Positions 25,603 through 35,987 of a stretch of 64,000 nucleotides of DNA are shown one piece after another. The notes beneath the pieces were generated by a model, which ran no database searches, was not told the DNA's origin, and worked only from the letters and a program-made list of their open reading frames with translations. The stretch comes from Lutibacter maritimus (GTDB taxonomy: Bacteria > Bacteroidota > Bacteroidia > Flavobacteriales > Flavobacteriaceae), in assembly GCF_900116115.1 (NCBI RefSeq), contig NZ_FOZP01000001.1:264071-328070 (forward strand), in the 5' to 3' direction. Position 1 is the first letter of the stretch. Each line of letters starts with the position of its first letter. The position numbers were made by a program, and so were the translations under genes.

Positions 25603-27018
25603 ATGGGAGAACAAGTAAAAGAAAAATTTAGAGATTCTATTGGAACAATAGATGAAAGTGGAAAAAGAAAATTTATTTTTCCAAAAAAACCACAAGGAAA
25701 ATTATACAATTACAGAACCTATGTAAGTTGGTTTTTATTAGCATTCTTATTAGCAGCTCCTTTTATTAAAGTGAAAGGAAATCAATTTTTGTTATTTAAT
25801 GTTATAGAACGTAAATTTCATATTTTCGGGTTTCCTTTTTGGCCGCAAGATTTTCATTTATTAGTAATATCTCTATTGGTAAGTGTTGTATTTGTAATAT
25901 TGTTTACAGTTGTTTTTGGTAGAATTTTTTGTGGATGGATGTGTCCTCAAACTATTTTTATGGAAATGGTTTTTAGAAAAATTGAATACCTAATTGAAGG
26001 TGATAGAAGTAAACAAATAAAACTTGAAAAACAAGCTTGGGATGCCGAGAAAATTAGAAAAAGAGTAACAAAATGGATTGCTTTCTTTTTAATTTCATTT
26101 ATCATTGCAAATGTATTTTTAGCATATATTGTTGGATCTGATGAAGTTTTAGCATATATATCAGAAGGTCCTTTAGCTCATGTGAGTATGCTAATTAAAT
26201 TATTAGCTTTTACAGCTGTTTTCTATTTTGTATTTGCTTGGTTTAGAGAGCAAGTGTGTATTATTGTTTGTCCATATGGAAGATTGCAAGGTGTTTTATT
26301 AGATAATAAATCTATAAATGTTGCTTACGATTTTGTTAGAGGAGAAGGAGAAAAAGGTAGGAAAAAGATTAGAAAAGGTGAAGATAGAGAAACGTTAGGG
26401 TATGGAGATTGTGTAGATTGTAAACAATGTGTACAAGTTTGCCCAACAGGTATTGACATTAGAAATGGAACTCAATTAGAATGTATAAACTGTACTGCTT
26501 GTATTGATGCTTGTAATGATATAATGGATAAAACTGGATTTGAAAGAGGTTTAATTCGTTATGCATCTGAAGACAATATTGAGAAAAAAGAGAAATTTAA
26601 ATTTACAGCAAGATTAATTGCATATTCAGTAATATTAACAATTTTAATAGGAGTTTTAGTTACCATGTTGTTTTTAAGAAATGATGTAGAAGCAACTATT
26701 TTGAGATTACCAGGACAAACATTTCAATCTACAGAAAACACAATTAAAAATGTATATACCGTAAAATTAATTAATAAAACTACGGAAGATATTGATGATG
26801 TTGAAATTAAATTAATATCACACAAAGGTGAAATTTTAATGGTTGGAGGCACTTTAAATGTAAAAAAACAAGGTTTAAAAGAAGGTACTTTATTTATTGA
26901 AATTAATAAAAAAGACCTAAATTCGTCGAAAGAAAAACTAAAAATTGGAATTTATTCCAAAGGTAAATTAATTGAAACCACTTCAACTAACTTTACCGGA
27001 CCTTTAAAAATAAACTAA
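25603..27018 (+). CDS. ccoG: CcoG, cbb3 oxidase accessory ferredoxin-type protein
   Basis: 471 residues. Transmembrane helices around 42-60 and 82-110, then CGWMCPQ and two ferredoxin-like cysteine clusters (CVDCKQCVQVCPTGIDI and CINCTACIDACN), then another helix and an Ig-like C-terminal FixG domain. CcoG reduces Cu(II) for cbb3 assembly. First of a CcoG-CcoH-SafE cluster with one-base spacing to ccoH. Confidence 0.95.
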   Translation: MGEQVKEKFRDSIGTIDESGKRKFIFPKKPQGKLYNYRTYVSWFLLAFLLAAPFIKVKGNQFLLFNVIERKFHIFGFPFWPQDFHLLVISLLVSVVFVILFTVVFGRIFCGWMCPQTIFMEMVFRKIEYLIEGDRSKQIKLEKQAWDAEKIRKRVTKWIAFFLISFIIANVFLAYIVGSDEVLAYISEGPLAHVSMLIKLLAFTAVFYFVFAWFREQVCIIVCPYGRLQGVLLDNKSINVAYDFVRGEGEKGRKKIRKGEDRETLGYGDCVDCKQCVQVCPTGIDIRNGTQLECINCTACIDACNDIMDKTGFERGLIRYASEDNIEKKEKFKFTARLIAYSVILTILIGVLVTMLFLRNDVEATILRLPGQTFQSTENTIKNVYTVKLINKTTEDIDDVEIKLISHKGEILMVGGTLNVKKQGLKEGTLFIEINKKDLNSSKEKLKIGIYSKGKLIETTSTNFTGPLKIN

Positions 27019-27471
27019 ATGAAATTAAAAATAAGTTGGCCAACGGGAATTATAATAGCAATTACAGCGTTTGTAATTTTTATTCTATCATTTGTGTATA
27101 AAGTTACATTTATGCCAGAATACGACCATCATTTAGTTTCTGAAGAATATTATAAAGATGAACTTAACTATCAGCAGGAAATTAATAAAGAAAATAAAGG
27201 TGTTGCTTTAAAAGAAAATATAAAAATTAAAAAGGACTCTTTAGGCTTAACAATTATATTTCCTGTTGAATTTGAGCCATCAAAAATAAATGGCACCATT
27301 TCTTTTGTTAGACTATCAAACGATAAAATTGATTTTAATATTCCAATTAAATTAACTTCAAATGAAATTTTAATTAAAGATGAAAAATTAGTTGAAGGTA
27401 GGTGGGATGTAAAAATTGAGTGGAATGTGAATAATATTGATTATTTATACAAAGAAAAATTAATTTATTAA
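27019..27471 (+). CDS. ccoH: CcoH/FixH-family protein
   Basis: 150 residues: a short N-terminus, one transmembrane helix (about 9-28), then a periplasmic domain with EEYYKDELNYQQEINKE, the FixH signature in which YY precedes a charged helix. It joins early assembly of the cbb3 complex. It begins directly after the ccoG stop. Confidence 0.9.
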   Translation: MKLKISWPTGIIIAITAFVIFILSFVYKVTFMPEYDHHLVSEEYYKDELNYQQEINKENKGVALKENIKIKKDSLGLTIIFPVEFEPSKINGTISFVRLSNDKIDFNIPIKLTSNEILIKDEKLVEGRWDVKIEWNVNNIDYLYKEKLIY

Positions 27472-27472
27472 T

Positions 27473-28192
27473 ATGCTTTGGACTGCACTAATTTTAGGAT
27501 TGGCTGGTAGTTTTCACTGTATTGGTATGTGCGGTCCTATCGCTTTTGTTTTACCTGTAGATAAATCATCCAAATCAAAATTAAGTTTTCAAACGTTTTT
27601 GTACCATTTTGGTAGATTATTAAGTTATTCTATAATTGGTGTTCTTTTTGGATTTATTGGAAAAGGATTGTATTTAGCAGGTTTTCAACAACGCTTATCC
27701 ATTTTGGTGGGCGTTTTAATGATTTTTTTAATAATAATTCCAGTTTCACTATTCAATAAATATAATTTCACAAAACCTTTATATAAAATTATTGGAAAAA
27801 TTAAGCAACAATTAGGACTTTATCTCAATAAAAAATCAAATAAATCAATTTTTTTAATTGGGTTCTTTAATGGTTTTTTACCTTGTGGATTAGTTTATAT
27901 GGCTTTAATTGGTTCAATTTCAACAGGTAATGCGTTAAATGGAGGATTGTATATGTTTTTATTTGGATTAGGAACAATTCCTTTAATGACAGCAGCAATT
28001 TTATTAGGAAATTTTGTTAATTTAACTCTTCGAAAAAAAATACAAAAAGCAATTCCAGTTTTTGTTGTTATTATCGGAATATTATTTATTTTGCGAGGGC
28101 TAGGTTTAGGTATTCCGTATATTTCACCTTCTGATGCGAAATTACAAATTTCTAATAATCCAGCAGAATGTATAACCGTTGAAAATGAATAG
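27473..28192 (+). CDS. TauE/SafE-family membrane protein (COG2836 type) of the cco cluster
   Basis: 239 residues with about six helices. The opening LGLAGSFHCIGMCGPIAF with GSxHCxGMCGP is the diagnostic motif of this family, often encoded right after ccoH; the second motif is FLPCGLVYMAL. The CxxxC and PCG cysteines suggest metal handling or thiol chemistry in copper delivery to the oxidase (inference). It begins one base after the ccoH stop. Confidence 0.88.
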   Translation: MLWTALILGLAGSFHCIGMCGPIAFVLPVDKSSKSKLSFQTFLYHFGRLLSYSIIGVLFGFIGKGLYLAGFQQRLSILVGVLMIFLIIIPVSLFNKYNFTKPLYKIIGKIKQQLGLYLNKKSNKSIFLIGFFNGFLPCGLVYMALIGSISTGNALNGGLYMFLFGLGTIPLMTAAILLGNFVNLTLRKKIQKAIPVFVVIIGILFILRGLGLGIPYISPSDAKLQISNNPAECITVENE

Positions 28193-28197
28193 TACTT

Positions 28198-29055
28198 ATG
28201 GAAGAAAACCCAAAGCTAACTCTTAATGATTTTGAAAGTATATCAACAAACCAAGAACTTATTGAACTAATAAACGATAAAAAAATATCTTTAGAAAAAG
28301 TAAATGCCAAAATATTTTACGAAGAAGAACTAAAGAAATTACAAATTGAATTGGTAAAATTTCAAAAGTGGGTTGTAAAAAATAAAAAGCGTGTTGCCAT
28401 AATTTTTGAAGGTAGAGATGCTGCTGGAAAAGGAGGAAATATTAGAAGGTTTACAGAACATTTAAATCCGCGTGCAATGCGTGTAGTTGCGTTAACTAAA
28501 CCAACAGAAGTTGAGCGTGGGCAATGGTATTTTAGACGGTATATAAAGGAATTACCAAACTCTGGAGAAATAGTTTTTTTTGACAGAAGTTGGTATAATA
28601 GAGCTGTAGTAGAGCCAGTAATGGGATTTTGTAATGAATCTCAATATGATAATTTTATGGTACAAGTTCCTGAATTTGAACATATGCTTTATGAAGACGG
28701 TGTTGTACTTATAAAATTTTGGTTTTCAATTTCTAAAGGAGAACAATTAGCCAGATTTAATGAACGAATTTCAACACCACTAAAGCGTTGGAAATATAGC
28801 CCGGTAGATAGAAAAGGTCAAGAACTTTGGGACAAGTATACACACTTTAAAGAGTTAATGTATAGCAAAACACATACCAGTTATAGCCCCTGGATTATAG
28901 TGAGAGCAAACAACAAAAAAACCGCAAGGCTTGAGAGTATTCGTCATGTATTATCATTGTTTAATTATGATGGTAAAAGTGAAGCTTTAACTATTTTATT
29001 GCCAGATCCAAACATAATTTCAAGATATTATCGTTCATCAAAACAAATTGATTAA
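28198..29055 (+). CDS. Polyphosphate kinase 2 family protein (first of tandem pair)
   Basis: 285 residues. The PPK2 core is clear: Walker A FEGRDAAGKGG at about 71-81, NPRAMRVVALTKPTE, Walker B FFDRSWYNRAVVEPVMGF and the lid WKYSPVD. PPK2 enzymes transfer phosphate between polyphosphate and nucleotides, typically making GTP or ATP/ADP. It lies six bases after the TauE/SafE gene and directly before a second PPK2. Confidence 0.93.
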   Translation: MEENPKLTLNDFESISTNQELIELINDKKISLEKVNAKIFYEEELKKLQIELVKFQKWVVKNKKRVAIIFEGRDAAGKGGNIRRFTEHLNPRAMRVVALTKPTEVERGQWYFRRYIKELPNSGEIVFFDRSWYNRAVVEPVMGFCNESQYDNFMVQVPEFEHMLYEDGVVLIKFWFSISKGEQLARFNERISTPLKRWKYSPVDRKGQELWDKYTHFKELMYSKTHTSYSPWIIVRANNKKTARLESIRHVLSLFNYDGKSEALTILLPDPNIISRYYRSSKQID

Positions 29056-29056
29056 T

Positions 29057-29848
29057 ATGGAGAAGAAGTTTAAACTTACAGAAGAAGATGTTGAAATTCT
29101 GAATTCAAATAAAGGATTAAAAGCAATATTATCTAAAGAGCCTTACAATTTAGAAAGAGCTGTTAGGTATGTTAAATATGAAAAAAAATTAAAAAAATTA
29201 CAAGTTGAATTAATTCGTTTACAAACATGGGCAATAAATGAAAATGAACGTGTAATTATAATTTTTGAAGGAAGAGATGCAGCAGGAAAAGGTGGCGCAA
29301 TTAGACGAGCTACGGAACGTATGAATCCTCGTCATTTAAGAATTATAGCTTTGCCTAAACCAACAGAAGATGAGCAAACACAATGGTATTTTCAACGATA
29401 TGTTAATCAATTTCCAAAAGCTGGTGAAATCGTTTTTTTTGATAGAAGCTGGTATAATAGAGCAGTAGTAGAACCTGTAAACGGATTTTGTACACCTGAA
29501 GAATATGAAACTTTCATGAGACAAGTCAACGAATTTGAAAGAATGATTACCGAATCAGGTATACGTTTGGTTAAAATATATATGTCAATTTCTAAACGCG
29601 AGCAAGCAAAACGTTTTGAAGATATTAAAAATGATCCTTTAAAACATTGGAAAATGACTTCTGTTGATGAGAGAGCACAAGAACTTTGGGATACCTATAC
29701 TGCTTATAAAGCAAAAATGTTTGAAAATACAGCATTAAGCGGTTTGCCTTGGAAAGTTATAAGAGCTAATAAAAAGACTTTTGCTAGAGTAGCAGCCATA
29801 AATCATATATTAAAGAGTATTCCTTATGATAAAAAGTTGGAAATTTAA
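29057..29848 (+). CDS. Polyphosphate kinase 2 family protein (second of tandem pair)
   Basis: 263 residues from ATG 29057, one base after the previous stop (a TTG nine bases upstream overlaps that gene). Same fold and motifs as its neighbour: FEGRDAAGKGG, NPRHLRIIALPKPTE, FFDRSWYNRAVVEPVNGF and WKMTSVDERAQELW. The two proteins are clearly paralogous but diverged, so they may differ in nucleotide preference or act together. A shared terminator with secA follows. Confidence 0.93.
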   Translation: MEKKFKLTEEDVEILNSNKGLKAILSKEPYNLERAVRYVKYEKKLKKLQVELIRLQTWAINENERVIIIFEGRDAAGKGGAIRRATERMNPRHLRIIALPKPTEDEQTQWYFQRYVNQFPKAGEIVFFDRSWYNRAVVEPVNGFCTPEEYETFMRQVNEFERMITESGIRLVKIYMSISKREQAKRFEDIKNDPLKHWKMTSVDERAQELWDTYTAYKAKMFENTALSGLPWKVIRANKKTFARVAAINHILKSIPYDKKLEI

Positions 29849-29854
29849 TTCAAT

Positions 29855-29887
29855 AAAAAAGCCTTAAATTTTAATTAAGGCTTTTTT
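29855..29887. terminator. Bidirectional terminator between PPK2 and secA
   Basis: Arms AAAAAAGCCTTAA (29855-29867) and TTAAGGCTTTTTT (29875-29887), with A- and T-runs on both sides, placed between two converging genes. Confidence 0.88.
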
Positions 29888-29904
29888 ATTATTTATAAAA
29901 TAAG

Positions 29905-32900
29905 TTACTCTTCAACAACTACCCAATCACCTTTTTGAATTAAAGGAATTGCTTGTTTGTATTTCACAGATTTATTTTCACCTGTCATCACATTTTTAAT
30001 AGTAACTTGCTCATTTCTACCTATTTTACGTTCAGTTCGTACAATGGTTTCAACAACTTGTGGTTGCTGAGTTTGGTTGGTTTGTGTTGCTTCTGTAGGA
30101 CTTTGGTATTCCTCTTTACTTAACTTAACTTTTTCACGTTTATGCTCTCTAGCCTGATAAACTTGATTTGAATCTTGAGAAGGTAAACTACCTTTAAATA
30201 AGAATGATAATACTTCTTTATTTATGGTATCAAGCATCGAATTAAACAACTCAAATGATTCAAATTTGTAAATTAATAACGGATCTTTTTGCTCATAAGT
30301 AGCATTTTGAACAGACTGTTTTAATTCATCCATTTGGCGTAAGTGATCTTTCCAAGTATCGTCAATAATTGCTAAAGTGATATTTTTTTCAAAATCTGTA
30401 ACCAACCCTTTTCCTTCAGTTTCATAAGCTTCTTTTAGGTTTGTTACAACTTTCAATTCTTTTGAGCCATCTGTAAAAGGAACAACAATTCTTTCAAATC
30501 TGTCACCTTGTTTTTCGTAAACTTCTTTAATAACAGGATATGCAGCTTGTGCATTTCTAGCTAATTTTTCTTTATAATGTTTATAAACTTTATCAAACAA
30601 AATATCAGTTAATTCTTGAGCTGGTAATGTTTTAAATTCTTCTTCAGTAAAAGGAGAACTTGTTGAAGAAAAACGAATCAATTCAAACTCAAAATTTTGA
30701 AAATCATTTGTACCTTTATTTTCCTGAATTAATGCACTACAGGTATCATATACCATATTTACAATATCAACCTGTAATCTATCGCCATATAATGCGTGAC
30801 GACGACGTTTGTAAACTACTTCACGTTGAGAGTTCATAACATCATCATATTCTAATAAACGTTTACGAACACCAAAGTTGTTTTCTTCAACTTTACGTTG
30901 TGCGCGTTCAATAGATTTAGTAATCATAGAATGTTGAATTACTTCACCTTCTTGTAATCCCATTCTGTCCATCATTTTGGCAATTCTTTCAGACCCAAAT
31001 AAACGCATTAGGTTGTCTTCTAAAGAAACATAAAATTGTGATGATCCTGGATCTCCCTGACGACCAGCTCTACCACGTAACTGACGGTCAACACGTCTAG
31101 AATCGTGACGTTCTGTACCAATAATTGCCAAACCTCCAGCTTTTTTAACAGCTTCAGACAATTTGATATCCGTACCACGACCCGCCATATTTGTTGCAAT
31201 GGTAACAACACCAGCATTACCTGCTTGCGCTACAATGTCGGCTTCTTTTTTATGTAATTTCGCGTTTAATACATTGTGGTTTATTTTTCTGATGGCAAGC
31301 ATTCTACCCAATAATTCAGAAATTTCAACAGATGTTGTACCAACTAAAACTGGACGACCTTGATTTACCAAGTTTACAATTTCATCAATTACAGCATTGT
31401 ATTTTTCACGTTTGGTTTTAAATACCAAATCTTCTCTATCAAAACGTTGTAAAGGAACATTTGTTGGAATTTCAACAACATCTAATTTATAAATGTCCCA
31501 AAATTCGCCAGCTTCTGTAATTGCAGTACCCGTCATACCAGATAGTTTGCGGTACATTCTAAAGTAATTTTGAAGTGTTACCGTAGCATATGTTTGTGTA
31601 GCTGCTTCAATTTTTACATTTTCTTTTGCTTCAATTGCTTGATGTAAACCGTCTGAATATCTACGGCCTTCCATAATACGACCAGTTTGCTCATCAACAA
31701 TTTTAATTTTATCATCCATAATTACATACTCAATATCTTTTTCAAATAAGGTGTATGCTTTTAATAGTTGATTCATTGTATGAATACGCTCACTTTTGAT
31801 ACTGAAGTCTCTGTAAAGCGTTTCCTTTTTCTCTGTTTTTTCTTCTGTTGAAGTATTTTCTTGTTCTATTTTTCCAATTTCGGTACTTAAATCTGGTAAA
31901 ATAAAGAAGTTTTCATCGCCATCATCTCCTGATAAAAATGTAATTCCTTTATCAGTTAATTCAATTGAATTATGTTTTTCATCAATCACAAAATATAATT
32001 CTTCATCAATTTTTGGCATTTCACGGTTATTATCTTGCATGTAGAAGTTTTCCGTTTTCTGCAACAATTGCTTAATACCTTCTTGACTTAAATATTTTAT
32101 TAATGCTTTACTTTTTGGTAATCCTCTAAAAACACGGTATAATAAAAAAGCGCCTTCTTTTGTATCGCCTTCAGCAATTAGTTTTTTAGCTTCAGCTAAA
32201 ACACCTGTTAAATAGTTACGTTGCGTGGTAACAATTCTGTCAACGCTAGGTTTTAATTCATTAAATTCATGGCGATCAGCATTGGCTGTTGCTCCAGAAA
32301 TAATTAATGGTGTTCTGGCATCATCCACTAAAACTGAATCGACCTCATCAACAATTGCATAGTTGTGTGGACGTTGCACTAAATCATTTGGCGAATGTGC
32401 CATATTATCACGTAAATAATCGAAACCAAATTCGTTATTTGTTCCGTATGTGATATCTGAATTATAAGCTTTTCTACGTTCGTCAGAGTTTGGTTGGTGA
32501 TGGTCAATACAATCAACACTTAATCCGTGAAATTCAAATATTGGTCCCATCCAAGCAGCATCACGTTTTGCTAAATAGTCGTTAACTGTTACAACATGAA
32601 CTCCTTTTCCTGTAAGTGCATTTAAATATACTGGAAGCGTTGAAACTAGTGTTTTTCCTTCACCAGTCATCATTTCAGCAATTTTTCCTTGATGTAAAAC
32701 GGCTCCACCAATTAATTGAACATCGTAATGTACCATGTCCCAAGTAACTTCTTTACCTTGTGCATCCCAAGTATTTCTCCAAATGGCTTTATCGTCTTCT
32801 AAACTAATATTGTCTCTTGTTGCGGAAAGTTCTCTATCAAAAGGCGTTGCAGACACCGTAATATTTTCATTTTCAACAAAGCGTTTTGCTGTTTCTTTTA

Positions 32901-33243
32901 CAACGGCAAATGCTTCAGGCATGATTTCTTTTAAAATTTGTTCAGAAGCTTCGTAACGTAAATCTTCTAAATTATCAATTTCGGCGTAAATTTCTTCTTT
33001 TCTGTCAACATTAGCATCATGAGCTTCTTCGTTTAGTGCTGTTATTTTTGAAGTAAATTCTAATGTTCCTTCGTTAATTTTTTGTTTGAAATAATTTGTT
33101 TTTGCTCTTAATTCATCATTAGATAGTTTTGAAATTTCACTTTCAAAGGCTCTTACATTGGCAACTATTGGTTGTAGTAGTTTTAGATCGCTCTTCTTTT
33201 TATCTCCAACAAATATTTTTAGAACTGAATTTAATATACTCAT
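29905..33243 (-). CDS. secA: Protein translocase ATPase SecA
   Basis: 1112 residues, longer than E. coli SecA (901) as usual for Bacteroidota, owing to insertions in NBD1 (about 340-480). GEGKT Walker A at 194-198, [30 protein letters not shown], the SGMTGTA and [11 protein letters not shown] motifs and [12 protein letters not shown] are all present. The zinc-binding C-terminal tail (CxCxSGKKYKxC) is missing; the last residues are a charged linker plus an SH3-like end. It drives preproteins through SecYEG. Confidence 0.98.
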   Translation of the reverse strand: MSILNSVLKIFVGDKKKSDLKLLQPIVANVRAFESEISKLSNDELRAKTNYFKQKINEGTLEFTSKITALNEEAHDANVDRKEEIYAEIDNLEDLRYEASEQILKEIMPEAFAVVKETAKRFVENENITVSATPFDRELSATRDNISLEDDKAIWRNTWDAQGKEVTWDMVHYDVQLIGGAVLHQGKIAEMMTGEGKTLVSTLPVYLNALTGKGVHVVTVNDYLAKRDAAWMGPIFEFHGLSVDCIDHHQPNSDERRKAYNSDITYGTNNEFGFDYLRDNMAHSPNDLVQRPHNYAIVDEVDSVLVDDARTPLIISGATANADRHEFNELKPSVDRIVTTQRNYLTGVLAEAKKLIAEGDTKEGAFLLYRVFRGLPKSKALIKYLSQEGIKQLLQKTENFYMQDNNREMPKIDEELYFVIDEKHNSIELTDKGITFLSGDDGDENFFILPDLSTEIGKIEQENTSTEEKTEKKETLYRDFSIKSERIHTMNQLLKAYTLFEKDIEYVIMDDKIKIVDEQTGRIMEGRRYSDGLHQAIEAKENVKIEAATQTYATVTLQNYFRMYRKLSGMTGTAITEAGEFWDIYKLDVVEIPTNVPLQRFDREDLVFKTKREKYNAVIDEIVNLVNQGRPVLVGTTSVEISELLGRMLAIRKINHNVLNAKLHKKEADIVAQAGNAGVVTIATNMAGRGTDIKLSEAVKKAGGLAIIGTERHDSRRVDRQLRGRAGRQGDPGSSQFYVSLEDNLMRLFGSERIAKMMDRMGLQEGEVIQHSMITKSIERAQRKVEENNFGVRKRLLEYDDVMNSQREVVYKRRRHALYGDRLQVDIVNMVYDTCSALIQENKGTNDFQNFEFELIRFSSTSSPFTEEEFKTLPAQELTDILFDKVYKHYKEKLARNAQAAYPVIKEVYEKQGDRFERIVVPFTDGSKELKVVTNLKEAYETEGKGLVTDFEKNITLAIIDDTWKDHLRQMDELKQSVQNATYEQKDPLLIYKFESFELFNSMLDTINKEVLSFLFKGSLPSQDSNQVYQAREHKREKVKLSKEEYQSPTEATQTNQTQQPQVVETIVRTERKIGRNEQVTIKNVMTGENKSVKYKQAIPLIQKGDWVVVEE

Positions 33244-33372
33244 TTTTAGGTTATTTTTTTATTATACCAACTTTTAAAAAGGGTTTAATAGTGTTAAATA
33301 TTACAAAGCGAAGTTAAAATAATTTAAGATTATATCTTAACTTCAAATTAAAATAATAAGTTAAAAAATAAA

Positions 33373-33396
33373 AAAAAGCCTCAATAGAGACTTTTT
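33373..33396 (-). terminator. Terminator after the DUF2795 gene
   Basis: Imperfect arms AAAAAGCCTC (33373-33382) and GAGACTTTTT (33387-33396), one mismatch, with an A-run on the plus-strand left side, i.e. a T-run for the minus strand. Confidence 0.6.
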
Positions 33397-33412
33397 AGGT
33401 TTTTAATATTTT

Positions 33413-33634
33413 TTAGTATTCATCCTCATTCCAAAGATAATCCTCATCGGAAGGATAATCAGGCCAAATTTCGATAATTGATTCAAAATTCTCATCGTCG
33501 TCTTCAATTTCTTGAAGATTTTCAACAACTTCTAAAGGAGCACCTGTTCTAATTGCATAATCTATTAACTCATCTTTTGTTGCTGGCCAAGGTGCATCTG
33601 CTAAATAAGATGCTAATTCTAATGTCCAATACAT
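33413..33634 (-). CDS. DUF2795 domain protein
   Basis: 73 residues from the ATG at 33634. A longer reading to 33661 is excluded because the -7 element (33659-33666) overlaps it. MYWTLELASYLADAPWPATKDELIDYAIRTGAP is the DUF2795 helical domain (residues about 1-45), followed by a very acidic tail ending WPDYPSDEDYLWNEDEY, strongly conserved in flavobacteria. Cytosolic; function unknown. Confidence 0.88.
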   Translation of the reverse strand: MYWTLELASYLADAPWPATKDELIDYAIRTGAPLEVVENLQEIEDDDENFESIIEIWPDYPSDEDYLWNEDEY

Positions 33635-33658
33635 AATTTTATGTGTATTAAATTTTTG

Positions 33659-33666
33659 CAAAAATA
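33659..33666 (-). promoter_or_regulatory. -7 element of the DUF2795 gene
   Basis: CAAAAATA on the plus strand reads TATTTTTG on the minus strand, a match to TAnnTTTG, 24 bases upstream of the chosen start. Confidence 0.6.
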
Positions 33667-33723
33667 ATTTTTTTACTTAAAAAACCAAGTATTTTTTGCT
33701 TTTTTTTCACTATTAAAAAGAAC

Positions 33724-34299
33724 TTATTTTATTTTCTCAGGAATCCATTGAATTTCCTGAGCGTTATTGTCGTAAGTCAATTTTCGTGCCAGCACAAATA
33801 AGTAGTCAGAAAGTCGGTTTAAATAAATTAAAATTTGCTCATCAATCTCACTTTCAGTACTTAATTGAGTTGTAATTCTTTCCGCTTTTCGGCAGATGCA
33901 CCTTGCTATGTGACAAAATGACACCGTTGTATGGCCGCCAGGTAAAACAAAGTGAGTCATTGCAGGTAAAGTTTCATTCATTGTATCAATTTCATTTTCT
34001 AAAAGCGCAACAGCTTCAGTATTAATTTTATTGATATTTAAGCGTTCCTTTCCACTTTTTAAAAAGGTTTTTTCTGGTGGCGTTGCCAACATTGCGCCCA
34101 AAGTAAATAGTTTATTTTGTATTGCAATTAAAATATCTGCGGAATGTTGATCTATTTTTTGGTCGCGAATTAATCCTAAATAGGAATTTAATTCATCAAT
34201 TGTTCCGTAGGCTTCAATTCGTAAATGGTATTTTGGAACTCTGGTTCCGCCAAATAATGATGTTTCTCCTTTATCGCCTGTTTTGGTATATATTTTCAT
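33724..34299 (-). CDS. PduO-type cob(I)alamin adenosyltransferase
   Basis: 191 residues. The opening YTKTGDKGETSLFGGTRVPK binds ATP, followed by AYGTIDELNSYLG and a helical bundle with RRTE-like CRKAER. It transfers adenosyl to cob(I)alamin to make coenzyme B12. No cobalamin riboswitch or other cobalamin gene is seen nearby. It is 31 bases downstream of the methyltransferase gene on the same strand and may be cotranscribed. Confidence 0.95.
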   Translation of the reverse strand: MKIYTKTGDKGETSLFGGTRVPKYHLRIEAYGTIDELNSYLGLIRDQKIDQHSADILIAIQNKLFTLGAMLATPPEKTFLKSGKERLNINKINTEAVALLENEIDTMNETLPAMTHFVLPGGHTTVSFCHIARCICRKAERITTQLSTESEIDEQILIYLNRLSDYLFVLARKLTYDNNAQEIQWIPEKIK

Positions 34300-34330
34300 A
34301 AACTATATGTTTAATTTAATGCTTACGTTA

Positions 34331-35107
34331 TTAAATTCGTATTGTAAAATGTTGTTTTAATTGTTCTTTTCTAAAAAAAACAATTCCCCAAAAATACGTA
34401 TTTATTGTAACAGTTACTTTTGGATGTTGTTTAATTATTTCCCAAGTTTCGGTCATTTCTGGGTTCCAGTAAATATCATCAAAAATAAAAACTGAATTGT
34501 TCGTTACTGTTTTTATACACCTATTAAAATAGTTTAAAGTTGCTTCTTTTTGATGATTTCCATCAAAGTAAATGAAATCAAAATTTGAGGAAACTAAAAT
34601 TTCTGGTAACGTATTTTTAAAATCGCCCACGGTTAATTGAATGTTTTTTAATTGAAACTTTTGAAATGTATTTTCAGCAACTTTCGCTGTATTTTCGCAA
34701 CCTTCAAGTGTAACTATTTTTGAATTTGAATTTCCAATACTTAAAGCGCTACTTGCTAAACCAACGGAAGTTCCAATTTCAAGCACATTTTTAGGTTTAA
34801 AATATGCAACTAATCGGATTAATAATAAGGCTTTTTTTGTTGAAATTCCAGCAATGTTGGCAATATCTGAAATTTTACGTGTATTGCTTTTAAAAATTTT
34901 AGAGCCTTTTCCAAAGTCTAAAACTTCTATGGTAGCATAATTAGTAGTTAAACTATTTCTAATTTTTTTAAACAATAAAACTTTGTCTTCAGATGTTTTT
35001 TTATAAAAGCATTTTGTAACTAAATTATAAACAAAAGGCGAATGCACCCCATGTTGATTTGTTGATTTTAATAAAAATGATAAATATGTAGAAATTTTAA
35101 ACCACAT
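34331..35107 (-). CDS. Class I SAM-dependent O-methyltransferase-like protein
   Basis: 258 residues. A class I methyltransferase fold with NVLEIGTSVGLASSAL (about 113-128) as the SAM-binding glycine loop, TLEGCE as acidic strand end, FDFIYFDGNHQKEATLNY as motif III, and FIFDDIYWNPEM. The early histidines and the YFDGNH segment resemble O-methyltransferases of the catechol type. Substrate unknown. It is divergent from the polysaccharide export gene, 86 bases away. Confidence 0.8.
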   Translation of the reverse strand: MWFKISTYLSFLLKSTNQHGVHSPFVYNLVTKCFYKKTSEDKVLLFKKIRNSLTTNYATIEVLDFGKGSKIFKSNTRKISDIANIAGISTKKALLLIRLVAYFKPKNVLEIGTSVGLASSALSIGNSNSKIVTLEGCENTAKVAENTFQKFQLKNIQLTVGDFKNTLPEILVSSNFDFIYFDGNHQKEATLNYFNRCIKTVTNNSVFIFDDIYWNPEMTETWEIIKQHPKVTVTINTYFWGIVFFRKEQLKQHFTIRI

Positions 35108-35165
35108 GAAAGCTTATTTTAATGCGAAAATAATAGAAAAATTATTTTAATAAGCGATTTAAAAT

Positions 35166-35173
35166 TATATTTG
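35166..35173 (+). promoter_or_regulatory. -7 element of the polysaccharide export pair
   Basis: TATATTTG matches TAnnTTTG, 20 bases before the ATG at 35194. Confidence 0.62.
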
Positions 35174-35193
35174 CCTTACCCACATTTATTTAT

Positions 35194-35979
35194 ATGAAAA
35201 AAATATTTTTATACCTTATTTTTATTACCATTTGTTCCTCATGTGTTTCTACAAAGCAAACCACTTACTTTCAAGGTGAACCGGTTAGCAAATCGGATAT
35301 TTATAAATTAAATAATGAACCATATCGATTACAAGTAAATGATATTTTATATATTGATATTAAAGCTGAAAATCCAGAAATAGTATCATTATTTAAAAGT
35401 AGTGGAAGTAATGATGCTGGCGGAGCAGCTGCAAAAGGAGAGGGTTTGTATTTTACAGGTTATACTGTTGATAGACATGGAAATATTAGAATTCCATATA
35501 TTGGAGATTTAAATGTTTTAGGTTACACTGAAAAAGAGATAAGAGAAAAAATTGAAGTTGAACTAGCAAAATTTTTAAAAAATCCGGAAGCGGTTTTTGT
35601 AACTGTAAAATTAGCAGGAATTAAATTTGTAGCTACTGGTGAAGTTGGCTCGCCAGGAACAATTAATTTAATGCAAAATGAAGTAACTATTATTGATGCA
35701 ATTGCTAATGCCGGAGAAATTTCAGAAATGGGGAATAGACAAGAAGTAATTGTAATCAGAAAATCGTTAGATGGTGTTAAAAAATACAAATTAGATTTTA
35801 CAAAAATCGCCATTTTTGAATCTGATAATTTTTACATTCAGCCAAATGATATTATTTATGTACCACCTTTAAAACAAAAATCTTGGGGTACAGGAACAAC
35901 TGGTTTACAAACATTTTCTACCGCTGTAACAATCTTATCTTTTTTAGTAAGTTCAGTATTATTGGTTAAAAATTTATAA
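35194..35979 (+). CDS. Wza-like polysaccharide export lipoprotein
   Basis: 261 residues. Lipoprotein signal peptide MKKIFLYLIFITICSSC with C17 as lipid site; a poly_export domain (about 48-140: RLQVNDILYIDI ... GNIRIPYIGDLNVLGYTEKEI) and an SLBB domain (about 147-225: KFVATGEVGSPGTINL). A C-terminal hydrophobic stretch (about 237-258) replaces the long amphipathic Wza helix. It forms the outer-membrane channel or its periplasmic ring for exopolysaccharide, with the Wzc-like kinase eight bases downstream as partner. Confidence 0.92.
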   Translation: MKKIFLYLIFITICSSCVSTKQTTYFQGEPVSKSDIYKLNNEPYRLQVNDILYIDIKAENPEIVSLFKSSGSNDAGGAAAKGEGLYFTGYTVDRHGNIRIPYIGDLNVLGYTEKEIREKIEVELAKFLKNPEAVFVTVKLAGIKFVATGEVGSPGTINLMQNEVTIIDAIANAGEISEMGNRQEVIVIRKSLDGVKKYKLDFTKIAIFESDNFYIQPNDIIYVPPLKQKSWGTGTTGLQTFSTAVTILSFLVSSVLLVKNL

Positions 35980-35987
35980 TAATTGTA

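Noticed and set aside
33724-34330. Possible cobalamin riboswitch before the adenosyltransferase
   Set aside because: Only 31 bases separate the two genes; no conserved B12-box sequence seen.
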